DNA of 64,000 nt, taken from positions 186,001 to 250,000 of the forward strand of contig JAEZZA010000031.1 of NCBI GenBank assembly GCA_023442525.1, read 5' to 3'. Below are positions 16,156 to 25,809 of this stretch, piece by piece; the first letter of the stretch is position 1; the number at the start of each line of letters is the position of its first letter. The stretch comes from Bacteroidota bacterium. Its GTDB lineage: Bacteria; Bacteroidota; Bacteroidia; Bacteroidales; UBA10428. The notes beneath the pieces are model-generated. The model did not search any database. It had not been told where the DNA came from and saw only the letters and a list, made by a program, of their open reading frames with translations. Both the position numbers and the translations under genes were made by a program.

Positions 16156-16860
16156 ATGAACGACAGGATCAGAGAATGGGAAGAACGATTTGCCAAAGCT
16201 CCGGCAGAAGAAATTCTGGAGTTTTTCAGCAACGAATTTGGTGACAGAATTTGTCTGTCATCGAGCATGGGTGCTGAAGACCAGGTTTTAACCCACATGG
16301 TATCTCAAATACGACCCGGATTCAGGATTTTTACATTGGATACCGGACGTCTGTTCCCTGAAACGCTCAACCTGATCCAGAAAACAAGAGATCATTACAA
16401 GAACAACATTGAAGTATTCTTTCCCGATTACAAACTCGTACAGCAGATGGTACGGGAAAAGGGGATCAACCTTTTTTACGAAAGTGTAGAAAACCGTAAG
16501 TTATGTTGCCAGGTACGAAAGCTTGAGCCGCTTAAAAGAGCGCTGGCCGGAATGGATGCGTGGATTTCCGGAATTCGGAAAGATCAGACCATTAACCGGT
16601 TCAGCACACAAGTTGTTGAGTGGGACGAGAATAATAACCTGGTAAAAATCAATCCGCTTTACCGTTGGTCCGAAAAAATGGTGTGGGATTACATACATAA
16701 GCACCAGATCCCTTTCAACGAGCTTCATGAAAAGAACTTTCCGAGTATCGGATGTCAGCCCTGTACGCGTGCAATTAGCCCCGGGGAGGACAGCAGAGCC
16801 GGCCGCTGGTGGTGGGAAGATCAGGGCCATAAGGAATGCGGGCTTCATGTCAGGAGCTGA
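16156..16860 (+). CDS. cysH: APS/PAPS reductase, iron-sulfur type
   Basis: A 234-residue assimilatory reductase that turns adenylyl sulfate (or PAPS) into sulfite with thioredoxin. The 4Fe-4S ligand set is present: Cys117-Cys118 in LCCQVRKLEPL and Cys200/Cys203 in IGCQPCTR. This points to the adenylyl-sulfate-using form. The nucleotide-binding SSSMGAEDQVL and DTGRLFPET segments are clear. The nucleophilic Cys228 lies in KECGLH at the C-terminus. It stands alone; no cysD, cysN or sulfite reductase gene is adjacent. The start is set by the MNDRIREWEERF beginning and the promoter directly before it. Confidence 0.93.
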   Translation: MNDRIREWEERFAKAPAEEILEFFSNEFGDRICLSSSMGAEDQVLTHMVSQIRPGFRIFTLDTGRLFPETLNLIQKTRDHYKNNIEVFFPDYKLVQQMVREKGINLFYESVENRKLCCQVRKLEPLKRALAGMDAWISGIRKDQTINRFSTQVVEWDENNNLVKINPLYRWSEKMVWDYIHKHQIPFNELHEKNFPSIGCQPCTRAISPGEDSRAGRWWWEDQGHKECGLHVRS

Positions 16861-16965
16861 TATCTGACACAAACCTCATGCTGATTTAATTCCGGAGATA
16901 TACAGGCCATATCACACGGGTTCTTCATATTATAGGCATTTCTGCCAGAACTATTTTGAATTTGC

Positions 16966-16996
16966 TTTGACTATTAGTCATTAATGTATATTTTCG
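16966..16996 (+). promoter_or_regulatory. Promoter upstream of the DUF349 gene
   Basis: TTTG at 16966-16969, 19 bases, then TATTTTCG at 16989-16996 (one mismatch to TAnnTTTG). It gives a leader of about 35 bases and is probably the main promoter of the DUF349-pyrG-yidC-lysA group. Confidence 0.5.
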
Positions 16997-17037
16997 TAGT
17001 TTCGTTTACGCTGGTGACTATTATAGTAAAGTAACTG

Positions 17038-19005
17038 ATGATGAGTGACTTGAATAGTGCTGTTCATGATGAACAAATCAATAATACCCAAGGTATTACT
17101 GATAATACGGATCATTCTGCTCCTTCAGCCGGTAAAGTAACAGCCGGTTCTGAAAACGAACTGCCTGAACATGATCAGGAAGAGTTCCAGGAATTTTTTG
17201 ATGAGGTTGAAGATGATGTGGAAATCAGCGAGAGTGCGGTACAGACTGCCGAACAGGACAATACAACTGTCGGTCGGCCCGATACTCCCAACCTCGCCCA
17301 GATGAGTAAAGAAGAGTTGATTGCCCTGCTCGGCGACCTGCTTAATACTCATTCGGTTGAAACTATCATCAATGATGTGGAAAACATCAAAATCAACTAT
17401 TACAAAAAGCACAAAGCAGAGACCGAAAAGAAAAGAAAGGTTTTTGTAGAACAGGGTGGAGCTCTGGAAGACTTTAAGGTTGAGGACGATCCTTACGAAG
17501 CTGAGATTAAGGAACTGCTTCGGCGGTATCGTGAACTGAAAGCCGAATACAATAAGGCCCAGGAGGAGCATAAGCATAAGAACCTGGAAGAAAAATATAA
17601 GATCATTGAGGACATAAAGGAGCTTGTTCTCAAGAAAGAATCCATCAACAAAACTTTCCAGGAATTCAGGGATCTTCAGAAGAAATGGCGGTCGATAGGA
17701 CCGGTTCCACAGCAGAATGTTAAGGATCTGTGGGAAAATTATCATCATCATGTTGAAGCTTTCTATGATTATATTCGCATTAACCAGGAATTAAGGGATC
17801 TTGACCTGAAGAAAAACCTGGAATCAAAGCTCATTTTATGCGAAAAAGCAGAGGAGTTATTGCTTGAATCAAATATTGTTGAAGCTTTCAGAGTGCTTCA
17901 GGATTTGCACGAGCAATGGAGAGAAATCGGGCCTGTGCCATCGGAAATGAGGGTTGAAATCTGGAACCGTTTCAAGGAAGCGACTTCCAAAATAAATAAA
18001 AAACATCAGGATCATTTTGTTGATCTTAAAAACAGTCAGAAATCCAATCTGGAAGCCAAGACTGCTCTTTGTGAGAAAGCTGAAGAGCTCCTGAATATGG
18101 AAATCAATTCAAATAAAGAATGGACAGCGCGTTCCAACGAGTTGATTGAACTTCAGAAGGTATGGAAGACCATCGGCTTTGCGCCAAAAAAGGACAATGC
18201 CCGGATATACAAGAGATTTCGGGAAGCCTGCGATGCTTTCTTTAACCGGAAAAGAGAATACTACGGCGTATTTAAAGAAGAGCAGAGCAATAACCTGCAG
18301 TTAAAGATTGACCTGTGTATTCAGGCCGAGGCGTTGAAAGACAGCAGTGAATGGAAGAAAACCACCGAAGAGCTGATTGCGCTTCAGCAGAGATGGAAAG
18401 AAATCGGTCCTGTTCATCACAAACAATCTGAAAAGGTATGGAAGCGCTTCCGGACTGCGTGCGATACTTTTTTTGAACGCAAAGCAAAACACTTCTCCGA
18501 AGTAGACAGTTCTTTCGGGGAAAATCTTCAGAAGAAGCAGGAACTGATTGCGGAGATTGAAAACTTCCAGATAACCGACAATGCCGAGGAAAGCCTGTCC
18601 AGACTTAAGGACTTCCAGCGCAGATGGGCCGAAATAGGATTTGTACCGCTGAAGGACAAGGACGACATCCAGGAAAAATACAGGCAGGCTATTAATAAGA
18701 AGTTTGATTCACTTCATATTGATGATGACCACAGGCAGCTCCTGAAATTCAAAACCAAGCTGGAGGAGTTTCTGGAAAAACCTAATGGCATGCAACGGAT
18801 CCGGCAGGAACGCGAAAAGTATATCACACGGCTCAGGCAGCTGGAGAGCGATATTGTGCTGTGGGAAAATAACATTGGCTTCTTTGCACGATCACGGAAT
18901 GCTGAATCCATGATACGCGACGTGGAGTCTAAGATTGAAAACTCAAAGAGGAACATTGAGATTCTCAATAAAAAGATCAGCATGATCGACGATCTGGATG
19001 ATTGA
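17038..19005 (+). CDS. DUF349 repeat protein
   Basis: A 655-residue, highly charged, helical cytoplasmic protein. An acidic, disordered first 90 residues are followed by helices and five DUF349 repeats, each seen as a Trp-x-x-Ile-Gly-(Pro/Phe)-(Val/Ala)-Pro type turn: KKWRSIGPVP, EQWREIGPVP, KVWKTIGFAP, QRWKEIGPVH, RRWAEIGFVP. It ends in a long coiled coil (about 575-650). The family is widespread in Bacteroidota and of unproven function. It is the first gene of a run with pyrG, yidC and lysA, with short gaps. No catalytic residues are apparent. Confidence 0.9.
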   Translation: MMSDLNSAVHDEQINNTQGITDNTDHSAPSAGKVTAGSENELPEHDQEEFQEFFDEVEDDVEISESAVQTAEQDNTTVGRPDTPNLAQMSKEELIALLGDLLNTHSVETIINDVENIKINYYKKHKAETEKKRKVFVEQGGALEDFKVEDDPYEAEIKELLRRYRELKAEYNKAQEEHKHKNLEEKYKIIEDIKELVLKKESINKTFQEFRDLQKKWRSIGPVPQQNVKDLWENYHHHVEAFYDYIRINQELRDLDLKKNLESKLILCEKAEELLLESNIVEAFRVLQDLHEQWREIGPVPSEMRVEIWNRFKEATSKINKKHQDHFVDLKNSQKSNLEAKTALCEKAEELLNMEINSNKEWTARSNELIELQKVWKTIGFAPKKDNARIYKRFREACDAFFNRKREYYGVFKEEQSNNLQLKIDLCIQAEALKDSSEWKKTTEELIALQQRWKEIGPVHHKQSEKVWKRFRTACDTFFERKAKHFSEVDSSFGENLQKKQELIAEIENFQITDNAEESLSRLKDFQRRWAEIGFVPLKDKDDIQEKYRQAINKKFDSLHIDDDHRQLLKFKTKLEEFLEKPNGMQRIRQEREKYITRLRQLESDIVLWENNIGFFARSRNAESMIRDVESKIENSKRNIEILNKKISMIDDLDD

Positions 19006-19037
19006 CTTTAATAAACATTTCATAACTCAATAATATA

Positions 19038-20642
19038 TTGGCTCCCACCAAATACATATTTGTAACAGGCGGTGTTGCTTCATCATTGGGCAAAGGGATT
19101 ATTTCCGCATCGCTGGCTAAACTATTGCAGGCACGCGGCTATATGGTCACCATCCAGAAGCTCGATCCCTACATAAATATTGATCCCGGTACATTAAATC
19201 CTTATGAACATGGCGAATGCTATGTTACTGAGGATGGCGCCGAAACAGATCTCGACCTGGGCCATTACGAGCGCTTCCTGGGCGATCCTACTTCTCAGGC
19301 TAATAATGTTACTACCGGAAGAATTTATCAAACCGTAATAACCAAGGAACGTCGCGGCGATTACCTCGGAAAAACCGTTCAGGTAATCCCTCATATTACT
19401 GATGAAATCAAGCGCAGGATTAAGTTACTTGGAGGCGGACGGAAGAAATACGATTTTGTGATCACCGAAATAGGCGGTACGGTTGGTGATATCGAATCGC
19501 TTCCCTATATCGAAGCTCTCAGGCAATTAAAATGGGAACTGGGCGATCAGAATGTATTGAACATTCATCTTACACTGGTTCCATATCTGCCTACTTCGGG
19601 TGAATTGAAGACCAAGCCCACACAGCATTCGGTGAAAATGCTCCTCGAAGCCGGTGTTCAGCCTAATATCCTTGTACTCCGGACGTCGCATGAGCTGAGC
19701 GAAGAACTTAGAAAGAAAGTTGCTTTGTTCTGTAACCTCGATCAGGATTCTGTTATTCAATCGATTGATGTCAGCACCATTTACGAGGTTCCGGTGATGA
19801 TGCAGAAAGAAAGGCTCGACATGACCGTTCTTCGCAAAATGGGAATGGATTATACGGGAACAGCCGATCTTAAGCCGTGGAACAGGTTTCTGAAACGACT
19901 ACAAAATCCGCGTTATACCACAAAAATTGCCCTGGTGGGAAAATATGTCGAGTTGCCCGATGCTTATATTTCGATAAATGAATCGTTCAAACATGCCGGT
20001 GCCATGAATAACTGCCGCGTGAATGTTGAATTCATTCATTCCGAAACCATCGATGAAAGCAACTATTCCGAATTGCTTAAAGGCTATGCCGGTATCCTGG
20101 TGGCTCCCGGATTTGGCGACAGGGGCATTGAAGGGAAAATACTGTCGGCCCGGTATGCCAGGGAGAATAATGTTCCTTTCCTTGGTATTTGCCTGGGTTT
20201 GCAATGTGCAGTGGTAGAATTTGCCCGAAACGTTCTCGGTCTTACACAAGCTCATTCCACCGAAATGGCTCCCAAAACTCCCGACCCGGTGATTGATCTT
20301 ATGGAAGAGCAAAAAGGAGTAACCGAAAAGGGAGGCACTATGAGACTTGGGGCTTACCCATGCTCGGTTAAGGCGGGGACAAATACCTTTAAAGCTTATG
20401 GATCTGCGGAGGTGAATGAAAGGCATCGTCATCGCTATGAGTTTAATGATAAATATCTTCAGGCTTTTGAGTCGGCAGGAATGATTGCAACCGGAATAAA
20501 TCCGGAGACTTCGCTTGTTGAAATCATGGAAATAAAAGATCATAAATGGTTCGTGGGAGTGCAGTTCCATCCCGAGTACAGCAGCACCGTATTAAAACCG
20601 CACCCGCTTTTTGTTAGTTTTGTAAAAGCTACATTATGCTAA
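19038..20642 (+). CDS. pyrG: CTP synthase
   Basis: A 534-residue enzyme that aminates UTP to CTP using glutamine. The N-terminal synthetase domain opens with KYIFVTGGVASSLGKG and has DPYINIDPGT and HYERFLG. The C-terminal class I glutamine amidotransferase has Cys385 in GICLGLQC and His511/Glu513 in VQFHPEYSS. The reading frame begins with TTG (APTKYIF follows); no ATG lies upstream in a sensible place, so a TTG start 32 bases after the DUF349 stop is accepted. Low initiation efficiency could limit its level. It is followed after 36 bases by yidC. Confidence 0.96.
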   Translation: MAPTKYIFVTGGVASSLGKGIISASLAKLLQARGYMVTIQKLDPYINIDPGTLNPYEHGECYVTEDGAETDLDLGHYERFLGDPTSQANNVTTGRIYQTVITKERRGDYLGKTVQVIPHITDEIKRRIKLLGGGRKKYDFVITEIGGTVGDIESLPYIEALRQLKWELGDQNVLNIHLTLVPYLPTSGELKTKPTQHSVKMLLEAGVQPNILVLRTSHELSEELRKKVALFCNLDQDSVIQSIDVSTIYEVPVMMQKERLDMTVLRKMGMDYTGTADLKPWNRFLKRLQNPRYTTKIALVGKYVELPDAYISINESFKHAGAMNNCRVNVEFIHSETIDESNYSELLKGYAGILVAPGFGDRGIEGKILSARYARENNVPFLGICLGLQCAVVEFARNVLGLTQAHSTEMAPKTPDPVIDLMEEQKGVTEKGGTMRLGAYPCSVKAGTNTFKAYGSAEVNERHRHRYEFNDKYLQAFESAGMIATGINPETSLVEIMEIKDHKWFVGVQFHPEYSSTVLKPHPLFVSFVKATLC

Positions 20643-20678
20643 AAAGCAGTCAATTTTTCATTTAGTCAGGATTAAAAG

Positions 20679-22610
20679 ATGGATAGAAATTCAATTTTTG
20701 GAATACTCTTAATTGCCGCAATACTTATTGTCTGGGGTATCATCCAGACCCCGGATAAGAAAGAACTTGAAGCACGTAAAAGGTATGCCGATTCGTTATA
20801 CCAGGTGCAGCAACTTGCTTTGCAAAAAGCTGATTCAGCCAGGTTACTTACAGCGCCCGAAACCACACAGGATCAGAAAAAGGCCGATACATTACTGGCA
20901 GCTCGTGCAGCCGAGCAGTATGGCATTTTCGCTTCAGCTGCAACGGGTACAAACGAGTTTGTAACCATTGAAAACGAGGTGCTCAAAATGACCCTCTCCA
21001 CTAAGGGCGGGCGTCCTTATTCGGTGGAGCTTAAAAAATACAAAACATTCGGACGTGATCCGGTTGTATTATTCGACGGCGACTCAACTCAATTTGGTAT
21101 TTCGTTTTTTGAACAGAACCGGCCGATATTAACCAACGATTTATATTTCGTCCCCTCGGAAGTAACCGATTCCAGTGCGACAATGCGACTCTCTGTTAGC
21201 GACAGCAGGTATATCGAGTACCGGTATTCGTTAAAACCTGAGGATTATATGGTCAACTTCTCCATAAAGCTGGCCGGAATGAAAGATATAGGCACGCTGC
21301 ACGATCATAATTCACTTGACCTCAACTGGGGAATTTACATTCCTCAACTTGAACAGGAGAAGAAATACGAGAACCAGTATACATCGCTGTATTACAGACA
21401 TCACCAGGAAAGTGTGGATTTTTTCAGGCCACGCAAGGAAGTAGTTACAGAAAACATTCCCACACAAGTACAATGGGTTGCTTTTAAAAGTCAGTTCTTC
21501 TCTTCGATCATCCTTTCGGATAATGCATTTTCCAATGCCCTGCTCAAATCGACCACACTTCCGGAAACTGACCGATTTCTGAAACATTTTAATGCAGAAT
21601 TGGGAATTCCTTTTCAACGGGTCGATAACGAGGTCATTAACCTCAAAATGTTTTTCGGGCCCAATAAATTCAAGCTTCTTAAGGCTTACAAGATTTATGA
21701 ACTTGAAGATATTGTATCTGTTGGCCGCGGTATTATCCGTTGGATCAACCAATACCTGATTATTCCGGTATTCGACTGGCTCAGTAAGTTTATCGGGAAT
21801 TTTGGTATCATCATACTGCTTCTGACGATCATAATAAAAGTATTGCTTCTGCCTTTAACCTATAAATCGTACCTGTCGCAGGCCAGGATGAAAGTTCTGA
21901 AGCCTCAGATTGATGAGCTCACCGTGAAATTCCCCAAAGGAAAGGAAATGGAAAGGCAGCAGGCAACGATGGCACTGTATAAGAAAGCCGGTATAAGCCC
22001 GCTGGGCGGATGTCTGCCTATGCTTCTGCAGTTCCCCATCCTGTTTGCCATGTTCAGATTTTTCCCTACATCCATTGAACTCAGGCAGGAGGGATTCCTT
22101 TGGGCAACTGACCTTTCAACATACGATTCCATCTTCTCATGGAGTGCACAAATACCCATACTCAGCAATCTTTACGGGAATCACATCAGCCTGTTTACCA
22201 TTCTGATGACAGTGTCAACCATCATTCAGATGAAGTTCAGCGATACCAGTTCCACGCAGCAGATGCCCGGTATGAAAACCATGATGTATATAATGCCGGT
22301 CATGTTCATGTTTATGCTGAATAATTTCTCGTCGGGACTTACCTATTATTATTTTCTGACTAATATTATAACCATTGGACAGAACTTCCTTTTCAAACAA
22401 TTTATTGACGAAAAGGAAATCCTTCGGAAAATTGAAGAACGAAAGGCTAAGCCGGTGCAAAAATCAAAGTGGCAGCAGCGTCTCGAAAACATGGCCAAAC
22501 AGCAGCAAATGCAAAAAAAGCCTGTAAAACCGGGTAAAGCAATTGACCAGAAAAAATCACCTTCACGCCCTGCACTAAGTTCAACCAGAAAGCCCTCGAA
22601 AGGAAAATAA
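20679..22610 (+). CDS. yidC: Membrane protein insertase YidC
   Basis: A 643-residue insertase that helps membrane proteins fold into the inner membrane with or without SecYEG. It has an N-terminal anchor (about 4-23), a large periplasmic domain (about 75-350) of the Gram-negative type and the conserved helical core (about 355-600), including LLLPLTYKSYLSQARMKVL and GGCLPMLLQFPILFAMFRFF. A basic Lys/Gln/Pro-rich tail (about 585-643) resembles the ribosome-binding tails of other Bacteroidota YidC. The gene is in an operon with pyrG and lysA; rnpA and rpmH, its usual neighbours in Proteobacteria, are not here. Confidence 0.96.
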   Translation: MDRNSIFGILLIAAILIVWGIIQTPDKKELEARKRYADSLYQVQQLALQKADSARLLTAPETTQDQKKADTLLAARAAEQYGIFASAATGTNEFVTIENEVLKMTLSTKGGRPYSVELKKYKTFGRDPVVLFDGDSTQFGISFFEQNRPILTNDLYFVPSEVTDSSATMRLSVSDSRYIEYRYSLKPEDYMVNFSIKLAGMKDIGTLHDHNSLDLNWGIYIPQLEQEKKYENQYTSLYYRHHQESVDFFRPRKEVVTENIPTQVQWVAFKSQFFSSIILSDNAFSNALLKSTTLPETDRFLKHFNAELGIPFQRVDNEVINLKMFFGPNKFKLLKAYKIYELEDIVSVGRGIIRWINQYLIIPVFDWLSKFIGNFGIIILLLTIIIKVLLLPLTYKSYLSQARMKVLKPQIDELTVKFPKGKEMERQQATMALYKKAGISPLGGCLPMLLQFPILFAMFRFFPTSIELRQEGFLWATDLSTYDSIFSWSAQIPILSNLYGNHISLFTILMTVSTIIQMKFSDTSSTQQMPGMKTMMYIMPVMFMFMLNNFSSGLTYYYFLTNIITIGQNFLFKQFIDEKEILRKIEERKAKPVQKSKWQQRLENMAKQQQMQKKPVKPGKAIDQKKSPSRPALSSTRKPSKGK

Positions 22611-22619
22611 TAAGCCATC

Positions 22620-23852
22620 ATGAAACCAGTTCACAACCGATATCAGATTGAAGGAATTGATGTTGTTGAAATAGCCGAGAAATACGGATCGCCTGTATAC
22701 GTGTACAGTACGGCTAAGATGAAACAGCAGTACGACAAAATGCTTCATGCATTTCGTGATATAAAGGTTAAGATCAACTTTGCCTGTAAGGCTCTTAATA
22801 ACATCAACGTTCTCAAATTCTTTAAAAACCAGGGCGGAGGGCTCGATGCAGTTTCCATACAGGAAGTGCAGCTTGGAATTAAGGCCGGTTTTAACCCGTC
22901 GGATATTATTTTCACTCCAAACTGTGTATCCATTGATGAAATTATCGAAGGGGTTAAGCTTGGAGTAAGGATCAACATTGATAATATTTCGATCCTGGAG
23001 CAATTCGGCAATATATACGGAAATAAGGTGCCGGTATGTATCCGCATTAACCCGCATATTTTTGCCGGAGGCAATCAGAAAATATCAACCGGGCACATTG
23101 ATTCGAAATTCGGTATTTCCACCTACCAGATGCCCCATGTACAAAGGGTTATTGAGACCAATAACATGAGAGTGGAAGGCCTGCATCTGCATACAGGATC
23201 GGATATACTCGATGTGGAAGTGTTTCTGAGAGGCGCCGAAATCATGCTGGATGTGGCCCGGCAATTCCCCGATCTTGAATATATCGATTTCGGAAGCGGA
23301 TTCAAGGTTCCCTACAAACCTGATGATTATTTCACCGATATTGACAGCCTGGGGAGGGACCTCACCAAGCGCTTCAAAAAGTTCTGCAAAGAATATGGGA
23401 AAGAGCTCACCCTGATCTTTGAGCCGGGCAAATTCCTTGTAAGTGAAGCCGGTATTTTCGTGGCTCGTGTCAATGTAGTGAAACAGACACTGTCGACAGT
23501 TTTTGCAGGAGTGGATACCGGATTGAATCATCTGATCAGGCCGATGTTCTACGATGCATACCATCAGATACTGAATGTATCGAATCCAAAAGGTCGCCTG
23601 AGAATCTATACGGTTGTCGGTTATATATGTGAAACGGATACTTTCGGCTGGAACCGGAAAATAAACGAGATCCGTGAAGGCGATTACCTTGCCTTCCTGA
23701 ATGCAGGGGCTTATTGCTTTACAATGGCTTCGAATTACAATTCACGGCTGAGACCACCCGAAGTTTTGATTCATGAGGGAAAAGATTATCTGATCCGCCA
23801 AAGAGAAACCCTTGATGATATACTTAAGAATCAGATAATGATAGAAATCTAA
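22620..23852 (+). CDS. lysA: Diaminopimelate decarboxylase
   Basis: A 410-residue PLP enzyme of fold type III that decarboxylates meso-diaminopimelate to L-lysine, the last step of lysine synthesis. The PLP Lys57 is in NFACKALNN. HLHTGSDI, the Gly-rich phosphate-binding GSGF segment, EPGKFLV and ICETDTFG with its active-site Cys are all visible, and the YNSRLRPPEVL end is typical. It starts nine bases after yidC and is followed after 13 bases by a 2-hydroxyacid dehydrogenase. DAP is also a peptidoglycan precursor in this phylum, so the enzyme draws on a shared pool. Confidence 0.95.
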   Translation: MKPVHNRYQIEGIDVVEIAEKYGSPVYVYSTAKMKQQYDKMLHAFRDIKVKINFACKALNNINVLKFFKNQGGGLDAVSIQEVQLGIKAGFNPSDIIFTPNCVSIDEIIEGVKLGVRINIDNISILEQFGNIYGNKVPVCIRINPHIFAGGNQKISTGHIDSKFGISTYQMPHVQRVIETNNMRVEGLHLHTGSDILDVEVFLRGAEIMLDVARQFPDLEYIDFGSGFKVPYKPDDYFTDIDSLGRDLTKRFKKFCKEYGKELTLIFEPGKFLVSEAGIFVARVNVVKQTLSTVFAGVDTGLNHLIRPMFYDAYHQILNVSNPKGRLRIYTVVGYICETDTFGWNRKINEIREGDYLAFLNAGAYCFTMASNYNSRLRPPEVLIHEGKDYLIRQRETLDDILKNQIMIEI

Positions 23853-23865
23853 TTTTCATTTACCC

Positions 23866-24810
23866 ATGGCCCGTCCCGGAATAGTATTACTGGATGCAGA
23901 CACTTTAGGTGAAGTCAGTATTTATCCTCTCACCAAACTGGGAAATCTTACCGTATATCAAACCACAGATAAAGACCAGAGGATAGGGCGAATTCAGGGA
24001 AACGAAATTGTGATTACCAATAAAGTGGTGATCGACAGAGAAGTTATGGACGCAAGTCCGGTGGTTAAGCTCATATGCGTTGCAGCTACCGGAATGAACA
24101 ATATCGATTTGGAATATGCTGAGGCGAAAGGAATCCGTGTTATGAATGTAGCCGGTTATTCCACGGACAGTGTGGTTCAGCTTACGTTCTCGTTGTTATT
24201 CCAATGCATGGTGGACACATGGTACTACCGCAAATTCGTCTTCAATGGCGACTATGCAAAGAGCGGTATGTTTACCCACCATGGAAAGCCTTTCTCGGAA
24301 CTGGCAGGTAAAAACTTTGGTATTATCGGCATGGGAACAATAGGCCGGCGTGTTGCCGAAATTGCATCTGCATTTAAGGTCAATGTCAGCTATTATTCAA
24401 CAAGCGGAAAGAATCTGGATGCAGGCTACCGGCATTGCTCCTTGCACGACTTACTGATAGAAAGCGATATTATTTCGATCCATTGTCCTCTTAATAGTTC
24501 AACCCGCGACCTTATTGGTTACGAGCAGCTCCGGATCATGAAAAGTAATGCTATTCTTATTAATACCGGTCGTGGTGGTATTGTAAATGAGAGCGACCTC
24601 GCCAGCGCACTCGACGAAGACTTGATCGCCTGTGCCACATTGGATGTGATGGACAAAGAGCCGCCGGAACCGACGAATCCGTTGCTGCGTTTGAAAAATC
24701 CCGGGAAACTTATAATTACTCCTCATATTGCCTGGGCAAGTCTTGAATCGAGAGAGCGCCTGGTTGCAGGTATCACCGAAAACATCAGAAATTTCCTGGA
24801 GAATAATTAA
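23866..24810 (+). CDS. D-2-hydroxyacid dehydrogenase (glycerate dehydrogenase-like)
   Basis: A 314-residue NAD-dependent enzyme. The dinucleotide fold has GIIGMGTIGRRVAE. The catalytic Arg is in NTGRGGIVNE, the Glu in DVMDKEPPE and the His in TPHIAWAS. Family members reduce 2-ketoacids such as hydroxypyruvate; the substrate here is not determinable. It lies immediately downstream of lysA and may be the last gene of that transcript, because a promoter box for the next gene follows at 24904. Confidence 0.88.
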   Translation: MARPGIVLLDADTLGEVSIYPLTKLGNLTVYQTTDKDQRIGRIQGNEIVITNKVVIDREVMDASPVVKLICVAATGMNNIDLEYAEAKGIRVMNVAGYSTDSVVQLTFSLLFQCMVDTWYYRKFVFNGDYAKSGMFTHHGKPFSELAGKNFGIIGMGTIGRRVAEIASAFKVNVSYYSTSGKNLDAGYRHCSLHDLLIESDIISIHCPLNSSTRDLIGYEQLRIMKSNAILINTGRGGIVNESDLASALDEDLIACATLDVMDKEPPEPTNPLLRLKNPGKLIITPHIAWASLESRERLVAGITENIRNFLENN

Positions 24811-24903
24811 CCACGGCAGCTGGTCGCTTTTCTGAAAGATAGTGCCCATGCAGCACATGGAAAAACTGTACTTGAGCAAGTAATTTAATACCTGCAATTT
24901 TCG

Positions 24904-24911
24904 TACTTTTG
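24904..24911 (+). promoter_or_regulatory. Minus-7 box of the aguB-aguA pair
   Basis: TACTTTTG matches TAnnTTTG, 13 bases before the ATG at 24925, predicting a very short leader. Confidence 0.45.
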
Positions 24912-24924
24912 CCCTGAAATCAAA

Positions 24925-25809
24925 ATGTTGAGTGAGATGCTCGCTGATAGTGTAAATATAGGATTGGTTCAGCAAAGCGTTACAGATGATCCGCAGTTGA
25001 ATCTGGAAAAAACGATAAAGGATATTCGCACAGCTGCATCAGGCGGTGCAAATATTGTATGCCTGCAGGAATTATTCATGACCCGGTATTTTTGCGATAC
25101 TGAGGACTACGATAATTTCAACCTGGCAGAACATATTCCGGGTCCCACAACCGCCAAATTGCAGGCCGTTGCATCTGAACTGAACATCGTTATTATAGCA
25201 TCACTGTTCGAAAAGGTAGATGCCGGAATATACTTTAATACTACGGCAGTTATAGATGCCGATGGATCGTTTCTTGGAAAATACAGGAAAAACCATATTC
25301 CGGATGATCCCGGTTATTTTGAAAAATTCTACTTTGCCCCGGGAGATACCGGCTACCAGATATTCAATACCCGGTATGGCCGCATTGGAGTTCTGATTTG
25401 CTGGGACCAGTGGTATCCCGAGGCTGCAAGGATCGTCAGTATGATGGGCGCGCAAATTCTGTTCTACCCTACTGCCATAGGCTGGGCGCAAAGTCAGGAC
25501 GAAGAGACCAATGCCGATCAGTACCAGGCATGGCAGACTATTCAAAGAAGTCATGCCATTGCCAACGGCGTATCTGTTGTTGCAGTGAATCGCAGTGGTA
25601 TTGAAAAGGATATGAAATTCTGGGGTGGCTCATTTGTGGCTAATCCTTTTGGTAAGGTTCTCTATCAGGCTCCTCATGATTCGGAAGATATTAAGGTGGT
25701 GGAAGCCGATCTTACTTTATCGGATTTTTACAGAGTTCACTGGCCATTTATGCGCGATCGCAGGATTGATACCTATTCCCCGCTAACTAACCGTTATCTG
25801 AAAAAGTGA
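24925..25809 (+). CDS. aguB: N-carbamoylputrescine amidase
   Basis: A 294-residue nitrilase-superfamily enzyme that hydrolyses N-carbamoylputrescine to putrescine, CO2 and ammonia. The catalytic triad is complete: Glu49 in CLQELFM, Lys122 in KYRKNHIPDDPGY and Cys159 in LICWDQWYPE. The length and the IGWAQSQDEETN segment fit the AguB group. The start of the gene could also be the Met at residue 5. It overlaps aguA by four bases, so the two enzymes of the agmatine route are made together. Confidence 0.94.
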   Translation: MLSEMLADSVNIGLVQQSVTDDPQLNLEKTIKDIRTAASGGANIVCLQELFMTRYFCDTEDYDNFNLAEHIPGPTTAKLQAVASELNIVIIASLFEKVDAGIYFNTTAVIDADGSFLGKYRKNHIPDDPGYFEKFYFAPGDTGYQIFNTRYGRIGVLICWDQWYPEAARIVSMMGAQILFYPTAIGWAQSQDEETNADQYQAWQTIQRSHAIANGVSVVAVNRSGIEKDMKFWGGSFVANPFGKVLYQAPHDSEDIKVVEADLTLSDFYRVHWPFMRDRRIDTYSPLTNRYLKK

